NCBI GenBank assembly: GCA_022360535.1
Contig: JAKSCP010000254.1
Location: forward strand, 1-7,527
DNA: 7,527 nt
DNA from: Pseudomonadales bacterium
GTDB lineage: Bacteria > Pseudomonadota > Gammaproteobacteria > Pseudomonadales > Pseudohongiellaceae
Direction of reading: 5' to 3'
The notes beneath the pieces are model-generated. The model had not been told where the DNA came from. It saw nothing but the letters and a program-made list of their open reading frames with translations, and did not search any database. Below are positions 1-6,400 of the stretch, in pieces. The position numbers and the translations under genes are program-made. Every line of letters begins with the position of its first letter. Within the stretch, counting starts at the first letter, position 1.

Positions 1-1047
1 ATTGGTTGGTGTGCTCTCGAACCCCACCCGCACGACCGGCATCAAGTCATCGGGAATGCCATTAAGGCGGGCAATTCCATTGGCAGTATCTTCAATCGCT
101 TGCAGCACTTGCGCACGCACCGCTTCCGAATCGGTGCGCACGGTCAGTTGCAAATCGGCTTCATCGGCGATGATATTGTGCTTGCTCCCCGCCTGTAGCG
201 AACCCACTGTGATCACCGCTGGTGCCATGGGACTGATCTGGCGACTGATGATTCCCTGCAAAGCGATCACCAATTGAGAGGACATATAAATCGGATCCAC
301 TGTTTGTTGTGGATAGGCGCCGTGCCCACCGATACCTCGCATCTTGATGTCGACACTGTCAGTGCTGGAATTGGTAATGCCTTCGCGCACAGTGACTCGC
401 CCGACTTCAACTCCAGAACTGACATGCAGGCCGATTCCGTAGTCTGGCACGCCCCAACGCTCATAGAGGCCATCCTCAATCATCGCCTTGGCGCCGTTGA
501 TTATCTCTTCCGCTGGCTGACCGACCAACATCACAGTGCCACTCCAGTTGTCACGATTGTCCATCAGCATCTTGGCTGTACCAACTAGTGAAGTGATATG
601 CATGTCATGACCACAGGCGTGCATTACCGGCAGTTCATACCCCACCTGATTCCTTTGTCTGGCACGCGACGCGTAAGCCAGCCCATTGTTTTCCTGCACT
701 GGCAATCCATCCATATCGGCACGAATCAGTACCATGGGCCCGGGGCCATTCTCAATGATTCCGACGATGCCAGTGCGCCCAATACCTTCCGTCACCTCAA
801 CCCCTAATGCTCGTAACTCTGTTGCCAGGCGGGCTGCTGTGTTGTTTTCCAGAAAGCTCAACTCCGGATTCTGATGAAACCAGATAAACAGATCGTAGAG
901 ATGATTGTCGTAGTACTCTTCGATTGCTGTTTTCAGCGCTTCGTCAGCAGCAAGTGCCGCTTTAGGTAACACGAAACAACTCAGCAATAGCAGCAATGAG
1001 AGGCACTTTGAAAGCGTGTTATAGATATGGGAGTAATTGCGCTTCAT
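1..1047 (-). CDS. Exported M20D-family metal-dependent amidohydrolase (3' end missing)
   Basis: I translated this leftward frame by hand. It is open from the ATG at 1047 to the window edge: 349 residues, with the C-terminus cut off. Residues 1-34 form a Sec signal peptide: basic start, a Leu-rich core at 18-24, and a likely cut after ALAA. The mature part matches the M20D (HipO/ILR1-like) amidohydrolases: FHQNPELS at 54-61, ADMDGLPV at 110-117, and HACGHDMH at 143-150. Cys145 and His147 are the expected metal ligands. PAEE at 178-181 supplies the catalytic Glu and a ligand, and LHV at 207-209 another ligand. GIGGHGAYP at 239-247 marks the dimerisation domain. Known members hydrolyse N-acyl amino acids or related amides; an exported form would act in the periplasm. 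The last metal-binding His should lie beyond the window. A GGGGAA at 1057-1062 is a weak ribosome site. It is divergent from the ATP-grasp gene. The family call is firm; the substrate is unknown. Confidence 0.93.
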   Translation of the reverse strand, partial: MKRNYSHIYNTLSKCLSLLLLLSCFVLPKAALAADEALKTAIEEYYDNHLYDLFIWFHQNPELSFLENNTAARLATELRALGVEVTEGIGRTGIVGIIENGPGPMVLIRADMDGLPVQENNGLAYASRARQRNQVGYELPVMHACGHDMHITSLVGTAKMLMDNRDNWSGTVMLVGQPAEEIINGAKAMIEDGLYERWGVPDYGIGLHVSSGVEVGRVTVREGITNSSTDSVDIKMRGIGGHGAYPQQTVDPIYMSSQLVIALQGIISRQISPMAPAVITVGSLQAGSKHNIIADEADLQLTVRTDSEAVRAQVLQAIEDTANGIARLNGIPDDLMPVVRVGFESTPTN

Positions 1048-1210
1048 GAGTTGAGATTCCCCGGTTAGTCCTCATATTCAATGAACGATCTGTGAACCCT
1101 AAACTAACGTATTTGTACTCCAACCCCCACCAATTTACAAATAAGACCGGGTCGTTTGCGATGTGCGCCAGGTCAGCCACACCATTCCCTGCAAAGAACG
1201 AGAACTTTCA
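1048..1210. promoter_or_regulatory. Divergent intergenic region with a possible rightward promoter
   Basis: This 163-bp gap separates the leftward amidohydrolase from the rightward ATP-grasp ligase and must hold promoters for both. On the plus strand, TTGTAC at 1113-1118 and TACAAA at 1136-1141 are 17 bp apart and form a moderate sigma70-type candidate for the ligase. I found no convincing -35/-10 pair for the leftward gene and no strong operator-like palindrome. Confidence 0.35.
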
Positions 1211-2149
1211 ATGTCACCTAAAATCCATGTCCTCCATGAAAACAACGAGTGGACCATTCATCTGCAAAGCAGACTCGAGGAACTCAATCTACCTTTTGAG
1301 CTATGGCATATTGATGAGGGTATGCTGGATCTGACCGGCGAGCCGCCACCGGGAGTTTTCTACAGTCGAATGAGCGCATCATCTCATACCAGAGGCCATC
1401 GGTATGCACCAGAATATGCCGAAGCAGTGCTGGCCTGGCTGCAACGTCATGAGCGCAAAGTGATCAATGGCAGTCGTGCACTACGACTGGAAGTCAGTAA
1501 AGTAAATCAATACATGGCGCTCAACAAAGTGGGTATTGCCACCCCCAAAACGCTCGCTGCAGTCGGCAAAAACCATATTGTGGAAACCGCGAAACGGCTT
1601 GGCATGGAAAGCTTCATTACCAAACACAATCGCGCTGGCAAAGGCCAAGGCGTGAAACTCTTTCATTCCATCGATGCGCTGCAAGCATATGTGGACGGAC
1701 CAGATTTCGAAGAACCGATTGACGGCATCACACTCATTCAACAATACATTAAGGCGCCAACACCCCACATCATTCGCCACGAATTTATCGACGGCAAATT
1801 CTTTTATGCAGTGAAAGTAGACACGTCCGAAGGTTTCGAACTATGCCCGGCTGATGCTTGCGCGGTTGACGATTTGTTTTGCCCCACCGATGGTGAAGCA
1901 GACAGCCCGAAGGCGATGTTCGAAATTTTAAGTGGCTATCGACCTGACTTTATTGATCAGTATGAGAAATTTTTGCAGGAAAATGGCGTTCAGGTAGCTG
2001 GCATCGAAGCGATCTGGGATGAACAGGGTAACAGTTATACCTACGATGTGAACACGAACACCAACTACAATTCAGACGCGGAAGCGGCGGCTGAGAAGTA
2101 TGCAATGTTGGAACTTGCCCGGTATTTGGAAAAAGAGCTTAACAGCTGA
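1211..2149 (+). CDS. RimK-like ATP-grasp ligase
   Basis: This is a 312-aa protein with ATP-grasp features. ATP-grasp enzymes join a carboxylate to an amine or thiol through an acyl-phosphate. The N-terminal domain, about 1-95, ends in VINGSRALRLEVSK (84-97), typical of RimK-like proteins. The nucleotide-binding part follows: ITKHNRAGKGQGV at 136-148 is the Gly-rich phosphate loop with its preceding Lys138. IQQYIKAP at 175-182 is the strand and hinge that contact adenine. Near the C-terminus, EAIWDEQG (265-272) and DVNTN (278-282) fit the metal-binding acidic/Asn positions. I chose the ATG at 1211 over an in-frame ATG at 1163, because the family-like sequence begins there and an AACGAGAA stretch lies just upstream; the earlier start has no ribosome site. 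No signal peptide, so cytoplasmic. The substrates cannot be read from sequence; annotation as a glutamate ligase would be a guess. Confidence 0.88.
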   Translation: MSPKIHVLHENNEWTIHLQSRLEELNLPFELWHIDEGMLDLTGEPPPGVFYSRMSASSHTRGHRYAPEYAEAVLAWLQRHERKVINGSRALRLEVSKVNQYMALNKVGIATPKTLAAVGKNHIVETAKRLGMESFITKHNRAGKGQGVKLFHSIDALQAYVDGPDFEEPIDGITLIQQYIKAPTPHIIRHEFIDGKFFYAVKVDTSEGFELCPADACAVDDLFCPTDGEADSPKAMFEILSGYRPDFIDQYEKFLQENGVQVAGIEAIWDEQGNSYTYDVNTNTNYNSDAEAAAEKYAMLELARYLEKELNS

Positions 2150-2150
2150 T

Positions 2151-2600
2151 CTAGCGATTTCGCTCACTTTTCAGTTTGCTTTCAAGCTCTTCAATTGCCT
2201 CAATCTGTTTGTTTGATAGCGACGCCGGAAGATCTGTTCTATAGAGTGCCGCAGATAAGGCGAGCTTCTCATTATGCCTAAGCTTCTGAGAAACGATATC
2301 CAGACCTTTGGCTATCTCGGCTGCTACTTTTTTAAGTGTTAAGTAACCTCCAGCAGCAGCCACTGCAGAACCTGCAACGATTGTGATCGTTGTGATTAAA
2401 CAGCCCCTGGTTGAAGCAACACCAGAAATACGCGCTCCTTCGAGTTCCTGCTTAAACGCAGGGTGGGATTCAAACGCTTTGATGATTTGGCGCTCGATAT
2501 CTTTGACTGCCTCTCCACGGAGTTGTGCCTCACAATCCTTTGGAATATTGACGAAAATTGAAACAGATCCAAGCTCGTTAGACTTTGAAAACAGCGCCAT
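2151..2600 (-). CDS. Single-pass membrane protein of unknown function
   Basis: I do not recognise this 149-aa protein. Residues 10-62 look like a small alpha/beta domain: a predicted strand (SVSIFVNI, 12-19), an amphipathic helix (about 30-44), then a second strand leading to the membrane. Residues 66-88 form one hydrophobic, Gly/Ala-rich transmembrane segment. The rest is charged and helical, ending in a Lys/Glu-rich helix (129-149) that could form a coiled coil. There is no signal peptide or lipobox. Its ATG lies 3 bp after the stop of the hydrolase gene, so the two are probably co-transcribed and perhaps translationally coupled; I see only a weak ribosome site. The layout of a small soluble domain, a strand, then a membrane helix loosely recalls membrane adaptor modules next to effector enzymes, but I see no motif that proves this. 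Confidence 0.75.
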   Translation of the reverse strand: MALFSKSNELGSVSIFVNIPKDCEAQLRGEAVKDIERQIIKAFESHPAFKQELEGARISGVASTRGCLITTITIVAGSAVAAAGGYLTLKKVAAEIAKGLDIVSQKLRHNEKLALSAALYRTDLPASLSNKQIEAIEELESKLKSERNR

Positions 2601-2603
2601 AGA

Positions 2604-3860
2604 TCAGGAAATCTCAAGTAAGAATTCGAGAATAAGACTCGAGGTGACTTCCGGCTGCTCCTGCTGCACCCAATGGCCAGCACCATCCACCAGATGTACA
2701 CCACGCATATCGGTGCATGCGTTTTCCTGCATACGATCTACCGCACCGGGGTTTTGATAAGTACCCCAATCACTGGCACCGGAAATAAACAGACTGGGCT
2801 GATCGATGGTCTTACCAGCATAGAGCTGTGACTCAGCGACGTTTATCCCTGTGGACCCCATACGGTAGCTGTTAAGACCACCCTGGAAACCGGTACGACC
2901 AAACTCATTCGCGTAGACGGCTAACTCCGAATCCGGTAACCAGGTATTCGCCGCAATCTCAGCGTCAGAGGGCATCACTTTCGCCACGGTTTCCGCCATA
3001 CCTTCGGCCAGATCCATGATGTAGTAGGTTGGCATCTTTGCCCATTCAGATGCGGTACGGCCAGTTAACGGATAGGGTTGATTGCCTTCCCAGTCTGCGC
3101 TTTTGTGATGGTAGTAAGCGCGGATGAAATTACTCAGCCCCTGCTCCGCCTTCCACATATTGTCATTGGCTTCCCGGGTTTGGTAGTAACGTTGGTAGTG
3201 CTTGCGCGGGCGAGACAGGTTCGCCAGGTCCTGGTAGATATCGGAACCCGCCGTCGCTGACCGTGGATTTCTGATGGTGTCGCGCGGAATGCTTGGCGTA
3301 CCGCCAAATGGCGCACTCATCATCACCAGCGACTGAAAGATGTCCGGACGCGTGACCGCACACCAGGCCGCCAACGGCGAACCAAAATCATGGCCGATCA
3401 CACAGTCCACATGATCGTAACCGTAGGCATAAATCAATCCCATCACATCACGCACCTTGTTCAACATATGAAAAGGTGTGAGATCCGTATCGTAGTCACT
3501 ACTGAAGCCCGTAGTACGGCCATAACCACGTAAATCGGGCACGATCACGTGATAGCCAGCATTCGCCAGTGGCAGCATCAGCTTGCGCCAGCTATAGGCC
3601 AGTTCTGGAAATCCATGCAGCAACACCAGGGCTGGACTGTTTCCAGAGTCGTCCCCCGCTTCCAGTACATGCATGCGCAACCCATTCACGTCATCGACAA
3701 AACGCGAGCGCACCCCTGCCGGCAGCCAGGCAGCGGGATAGGGTCCGATACCGGGATTGATGGTGTCCGGGATCTGAGCAGACAATCGGTTAGCAACAAC
3801 AAGCGATGGTGCAGCGATTGCTGCGGCTTGCAGAAATTGGCGGCGGGATTCACACTTCAT
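2604..3860 (-). CDS. Tat-exported epoxide-hydrolase-like alpha/beta hydrolase
   Basis: This 418-aa enzyme has a twin-arginine signal: SRRQFLQ at 5-11, then an Ala-rich core to about residue 28, so it is probably exported folded. The body is an alpha/beta hydrolase with a cap domain. HGFPE at 82-86 is the oxyanion-hole loop and DLRGYG at 109-114 is a family mark. GHDFGS at 156-161 is the nucleophile elbow with Asp158. An Asp nucleophile points to epoxide hydrolases or haloalkane/haloacetate dehalogenases rather than Ser esterases. The cap region includes HYQRYYQTREAN (221-232) and GFQGGLNSYR (324-333), like epoxide hydrolases. GASD (Asp364) and GAGHW (His396) complete the triad. An in-frame GTG at 3911 would add 17 residues ahead of the Tat motif; I prefer the ATG at 3860, which puts the twin Arg near the N-terminus. 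The substrate is unknown. Confidence 0.9.
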   Translation of the reverse strand: MKCESRRQFLQAAAIAAPSLVVANRLSAQIPDTINPGIGPYPAAWLPAGVRSRFVDDVNGLRMHVLEAGDDSGNSPALVLLHGFPELAYSWRKLMLPLANAGYHVIVPDLRGYGRTTGFSSDYDTDLTPFHMLNKVRDVMGLIYAYGYDHVDCVIGHDFGSPLAAWCAVTRPDIFQSLVMMSAPFGGTPSIPRDTIRNPRSATAGSDIYQDLANLSRPRKHYQRYYQTREANDNMWKAEQGLSNFIRAYYHHKSADWEGNQPYPLTGRTASEWAKMPTYYIMDLAEGMAETVAKVMPSDAEIAANTWLPDSELAVYANEFGRTGFQGGLNSYRMGSTGINVAESQLYAGKTIDQPSLFISGASDWGTYQNPGAVDRMQENACTDMRGVHLVDGAGHWVQQEQPEVTSSLILEFLLEIS

Positions 3861-3870
3861 GATCTTATGA

Positions 3871-3882
3871 CAGTGGTCACTG
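3871..3882. promoter_or_regulatory. Palindrome upstream of the hydrolase start
   Basis: CAGTG-GT-CACTG is a perfect 5-bp inverted repeat with a 2-bp centre, 10 bp upstream of the preferred hydrolase ATG. It lies in the 102-bp gap between the divergent hydrolase and acetyltransferase genes. It could be an operator or a small hairpin in the leader. If the GTG at 3911 were the true start, it would lie inside coding sequence. One short palindrome is weak evidence. Confidence 0.25.
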
Positions 3883-3962
3883 CTGGTGAGAAATTTATTC
3901 CATCTGACCACATTTGACTGAAAACCTCAAAACATCAACAGGACTCCGCAGTTATATCTTCC

Positions 3963-4483
3963 GTGAAAATCCCAACCCTCGAGACCCAGCGACTTCGCCT
4001 TATCCCACCAGACGAGACAAGCTTTCCTTTATACGAGCAATTCTATACTGACGCCGAAGCCTCAGAGCTTTATGGCGGCCCCATCAGCGCCGACCAGGCC
4101 TGGGCCAGGCTAAAAGCGGATCTTGGGTCCTGGCACCTGCTGGGATTTGGAGTATGGGTGATTCAACTCCTATCGGATAATCGCCGCATAGGCACCTGCG
4201 ATTTTGGCAAGGTCACAATTGGCCAAGAGAACTGACCTGGTGGGTATTACCAGAGGCGCGCGGCAAAGGCATTGCCGGGGAAGCATCAAACGCCGCCCTT
4301 ATCCATGCCTATGAAGGGTTCGGTTGGGATTCCGTCGAAACCTATATGAATGACGACAACACGGCAGCGCGCAAACTAGTGGAAAAACTCGGAGGCATGA
4401 AAACAGAGCGCCGCAAGTTCCCCGATGGTTTGAGCAGAGATGTTTTTACCGTCCCCAAGCCAGGCAGGCCAGTGGGAAGATAG
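3963..4483 (+). pseudogene. GNAT-family N-acetyltransferase broken by a one-base frameshift
   Basis: The first frame starts at GTG 3963 (MKIPTLETQRLRLIPPDE) and runs into TGA at 4233-4235 after 90 codons. The match to the family continues without a gap in another frame from about 4212 to TAG 4481-4483. Adding one G to the GG at 4211-4212 restores an uninterrupted protein of about 173 aa, the usual size for RimJ/RimL-like GNAT acetyltransferases. Across the repaired join it reads CDFGKGHNWPRELTWWVLPE, then EARGKGIAGEA, which holds the acetyl-CoA pyrophosphate loop (R-G-K-G-I-A). The C-terminal part has ETYMNDDNTAARKLVEKLGG, another family hallmark. Such enzymes move acetyl groups from acetyl-CoA to amines or protein N-termini. 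Nothing else looks decayed, so this is a fresh mutation or a sequencing/assembly error. I see no slippery heptamer for programmed frameshifting. Neither half would be functional alone. Confidence 0.85.
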
Positions 4484-4499
4484 TGTTAGAGCGGTAAAT

Positions 4500-4820
4500 C
4501 TAGAATGTAGTAGATGCCTGACCAATGTCAGCGTAAACGTCACAAGGGTTTTCACCAGATGCAAGCCGCGCAACCCACCCTTCCATTAACACTCTGCGCG
4601 CCTCACGACGTTCCGGCCTGCTGGACGGCTCATCAACAGCCTGGCGCGCCAGATCAATCATGGATTGAGCTGCCATTCGGCAGGTCTGCATTTCCGGCGT
4701 ATCGGAATCTGACACATCTGCAGTTGAAGTAGTGCCAGTTACGGCTTCCGGAGAACAGGCTGATATCGCGAATGACAATAAGGCCAGTTGCGTAATCACG
4801 ATTATTCTAGAATTTTTCAT
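4500..4820 (-). CDS. Small lipoprotein of unknown function
   Basis: This is a 106-aa protein with a lipoprotein signal: MKNSR start, hydrophobic core, and lipobox ISAC with Cys22 as the lipidated residue. It is followed by SPEAVTG, then a Ser/Thr/Asp-rich linker to about residue 42. The mature domain (43-106) is mostly helical and charged, with two more cysteines (Cys47, Cys93) that could form a disulfide in the periplasm. The residue after the lipidated Cys is Ser, not Asp, which favours outer-membrane sorting by the usual rule. I chose the ATG at 4820 over the in-frame ATG at 4877 because it begins the signal peptide and is preceded by a clear GGAGGGG ribosome site. That site lies inside the end of the upstream gene, whose stop ends 2 bp before this ATG, so the genes are co-transcribed. 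I do not recognise the mature domain. Confidence 0.82.
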   Translation of the reverse strand: MKNSRIIVITQLALLSFAISACSPEAVTGTTSTADVSDSDTPEMQTCRMAAQSMIDLARQAVDEPSSRPERREARRVLMEGWVARLASGENPCDVYADIGQASTTF

Positions 4821-4822
4821 AT

Positions 4823-5419
4823 TCACTGCACCCCTCCGGCCCACTCCAACGCCGCCTCCAACCTGTCGTTTCCCCAAAACAGCTCTCCATCGACCGTGAA
4901 GGACGGCGCTCCAAATATACCCAATTGCTCGGCCCGTTCTGTCTGTTGTTTCAGTTTCTCTTTGGATTCAGCATCCTCCGCTTTTTCCAGGATTTCTTCG
5001 GGGTTTTGCCCAAGACTTACGAGACATTGACTCACGATGTCTCGCGAAGAAATGTCGAGATCCAGTTCGAAATTGGCCCGGTAAATCTGTCGGACAAATT
5101 CAGGAACCCACGCTTCATCAGCAAATCGACAAACGGTTCTCGCAGCTAACAATCCATTTCTGGGAAATGCAGAGGGTTTATTGAAGGGCAGTCCCTGCCT
5201 GTCACAGACTCGCTGCAAGTCCCTCCACATATACGCCCCCTTGGCCGGATACAAGTTGAATGGTGAATCATCCCACCCCTGTTTCCTGAATACAGGCCCG
5301 AGAAGAAATGGGCGCCAAACTATCTGTACCCCACTCTTTTCCGCTACAGCCTCTATCCTCATTGCAGTCGGGTAGGAATAAGTACTGGCAAACTCAAACC
5401 AAAATTCTATTCTATTCAT
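4823..5419 (-). CDS. DsbA-family protein, 2-hydroxychromene-2-carboxylate isomerase/kappa-GST type
   Basis: This 198-aa protein is full length for the family. It opens with FWFEFASTYSYP (6-17); Ser12 sits where HCCA isomerases and kappa-class GSTs carry their catalytic Ser in place of the CXXC of true DsbA. RPFLLGPVF at 36-44 matches the family, as does GIFGAPSF (167-174), whose Pro172 is the cis-Pro of thioredoxin folds. FWGNDRLEAALEW (181-193) closes the domain. Residues between about 60 and 165 are the inserted helical domain. Characterised members use glutathione, for example to isomerise 2-hydroxychromene-2-carboxylate in naphthalene breakdown. No other naphthalene genes are visible here, so a general glutathione-dependent role is as likely. 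No signal peptide, so cytoplasmic. It follows the ABM-like gene by 26 bp and overlaps the lipoprotein's ribosome site. I see no clear ribosome site for its own ATG. Confidence 0.9.
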   Translation of the reverse strand: MNRIEFWFEFASTYSYPTAMRIEAVAEKSGVQIVWRPFLLGPVFRKQGWDDSPFNLYPAKGAYMWRDLQRVCDRQGLPFNKPSAFPRNGLLAARTVCRFADEAWVPEFVRQIYRANFELDLDISSRDIVSQCLVSLGQNPEEILEKAEDAESKEKLKQQTERAEQLGIFGAPSFTVDGELFWGNDRLEAALEWAGGVQ

Positions 5420-5445
5420 CGTCTAAAGCTATTCATCGCGTGAGT

Positions 5446-5766
5446 CTAAAGCGCAAGGCTGCCGTTAAACTGAATGTGTTTGATGGCACAACTTTCTATT
5501 AGCTCCTCATAACCTTCCGGCAGGTATGACTCCTTCCAGTTTTCCCCGAACAACGACTTGATTGAATCCATATCTTCCCAGATAGATATAAACACCAGGT
5601 CTGATTTGTCCGAAGACAAGCTTTCACCGAAGAAATAACCAATATTCCCCGGTTTTCCAGCAACAACGGAAACGGAAGTATCCGACAACTTCTGTTTCAA
5701 TACTTCAGCCTTACCAGGAAGCGCACGCACATCAAAGACACGCATAATTGAGTTGTTCATATCCAT
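5446..5766 (-). CDS. ABM-like (antibiotic biosynthesis monooxygenase fold) small protein
   Basis: This 106-aa protein has the size and pattern of the dimeric ferredoxin-like alpha/beta barrel (ABM/EthD-like) group. It starts with a strand (MRVFDVRALPGK, 8-19) ending in the typical P-G-K turn. A helix follows (20-29), then KPGNIGYFFGES (38-49), the strand DLVFISIWED (56-65) and a helix with GENW (74-77). A final strand runs about 94-100 (IKHIQF). Members include cofactor-free monooxygenases, haem-degrading enzymes and many proteins of unknown role; I see no residues that fix one activity. The ATG at 5766 has a weak GGAA site about 10 bp upstream, and ATGs at 5760 and 5745 are possible alternatives. 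It heads a leftward run with the DsbA-family and lipoprotein genes, and is divergent from the VOC gene. Confidence 0.8.
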   Translation of the reverse strand: MDMNNSIMRVFDVRALPGKAEVLKQKLSDTSVSVVAGKPGNIGYFFGESLSSDKSDLVFISIWEDMDSIKSLFGENWKESYLPEGYEELIESCAIKHIQFNGSLAL

Positions 5767-5803
5767 TTCGACAAGTTCCGCTAAATATGATGAATAATGA
5801 AAC

Positions 5804-5833
5804 CGAATTCGACAGGCACAGCCTGTTTATACT
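5804..5833 (+). promoter_or_regulatory. Candidate promoter and operator of the VOC gene
   Basis: TATACT at 5828-5833 is a good -10 box on the plus strand. Directly upstream are two adjoining dyads: CGAATTCG (5804-5811) and ACAGGC-ACA-GCCTGT (5812-5826), the latter a perfect 6-bp inverted repeat with a 3-bp centre. They fill the place where the -35 box and spacer should be, and I see no good -35 hexamer. That arrangement suits repressor or activator binding. The region could also control the divergent ABM-like gene. This is pattern recognition only. Confidence 0.45.
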
Positions 5834-5848
5834 ATCGTGCATTGAGAT

Positions 5849-5872
5849 TCTCAGAAACAATCTCAGAAACAA
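5849..5872 (+). repeat. 12-bp tandem repeat in the VOC leader
   Basis: TCTCAGAAACAA occurs twice, head to tail and without mismatch, between the candidate -10 box and the ribosome site of the VOC gene. GATTCT just before (5846-5851, overlapping the first copy) and AGAATC just after (5873-5878) are inverted copies of each other, so the leader RNA could form a weak stem around the repeat. It may be a simple slippage duplication or a paired binding site. Confidence 0.6.
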
Positions 5873-5895
5873 AGAATCAACCAGCAGGAGTAACC

Positions 5896-6309
5896 ATGGC
5901 CCTTACCAAAAGCAAGTCACCTGCCTTCTCCTGGCAAACCCCAGTGTTCTGCGTCAACGATCTCAGCGCCAGCCTTAAACACTATCAAGACGTTCTGGGT
6001 TACGGAATTTCCTGGGCATGGAACGACGATGAAGCGTTTGAGAATCCTGACAAACCCACTTTCGCCTGCGTTTACCGTGGGGATTGTTTTATTTTTCTTT
6101 GCGAACAAGGTCAGGGTAATCCCGGGTCCTGGTTATGTGTCAATCTTGAGAGCCACGACGAGTTAGAGGAAGTGTTCAGGGAGTATCAAGGATCAGGTGC
6201 AGAAATCGTTGAACCACCAAAGGATTACTCCTGGGGCATGCGCGAGATGATAGTGCGTGATATTGATGGAAACACTTTTCGGATTGGGTGCGCCTTGAGC
6301 ACCGACTAG
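5896..6309 (+). CDS. VOC-superfamily (glyoxalase/bleomycin-resistance fold) protein
   Basis: This 137-aa protein matches the vicinal-oxygen-chelate fold, with two beta-alpha-beta-beta-beta modules. The first starts WQTPVFCVNDLSASLKHYQDVLGY (13-36), the usual opening of glyoxalase-like proteins. The second begins near LCVNLESHDELEEVF (80-94). It ends with the hallmark WGMREMIVRDIDGNTFRIG (113-131), where Glu116 is at the usual metal-ligand position. Members include glyoxalase I, ring-cleavage dioxygenases and antibiotic-binding proteins; I cannot choose among them, and the short single-domain form would act as a dimer. I chose the ATG at 5896 because AGGAG sits 6 bp upstream. The open frame extends back to an ATG at 5797, but those residues overlap the repeat and promoter-like DNA and do not look like family sequence. 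Confidence 0.88.
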   Translation: MALTKSKSPAFSWQTPVFCVNDLSASLKHYQDVLGYGISWAWNDDEAFENPDKPTFACVYRGDCFIFLCEQGQGNPGSWLCVNLESHDELEEVFREYQGSGAEIVEPPKDYSWGMREMIVRDIDGNTFRIGCALSTD

Positions 6310-6360
6310 CTTAGACCCAGAAATTCGCAATACACCACATCGCAACTCGTGGCCGCTTGT

Positions 6361-6400
6361 TGTTGCTACTAGTCGCTACTACTAGTTGCTATTAATTGCT
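6361..6400. repeat. Degenerate short repeat between convergent genes
   Basis: About four copies of a GTYGCTAYTA-like unit follow each other at irregular spacing of 10-13 bp, between the end of the VOC gene and the last codons of the secreted-protein gene. Two ACTAGT copies (6368-6373 and 6381-6386) could pair as a 6-bp stem with a 7-base loop. No T-run follows on either strand, so I do not call a terminator. The rest of the 82-bp gap (6310-6391) shows nothing clear. Confidence 0.4.

Noticed and set aside
274..588. Plus-strand open frame of 104 codons
   Set aside because: It lies antisense to the clear M20D amidohydrolase and its protein matches nothing I recognise.
2153..2169. Intrinsic terminator for the ATP-grasp gene
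   Set aside because: The stem is only 4-5 bp and the T-run is short and separated; too weak to annotate.
2383..2757. Plus-strand open frame of 124 codons across the membrane-protein/hydrolase junction
   Set aside because: Antisense to two better-supported genes; the residue mix is shadow-like, rich in Ser, Arg, Pro and Cys.
4205..4220. Programmed -1 frameshifting in the GNAT gene
   Set aside because: The site lacks an X-XXY-YYZ slippery heptamer and I see no strong downstream hairpin; a plain one-base deletion or sequence error is simpler.
5797..5895. N-terminal extension of the VOC protein from ATG 5797
   Set aside because: It overlaps the promoter-like dyad and tandem repeat, while the AGGAG site clearly serves the ATG at 5896.
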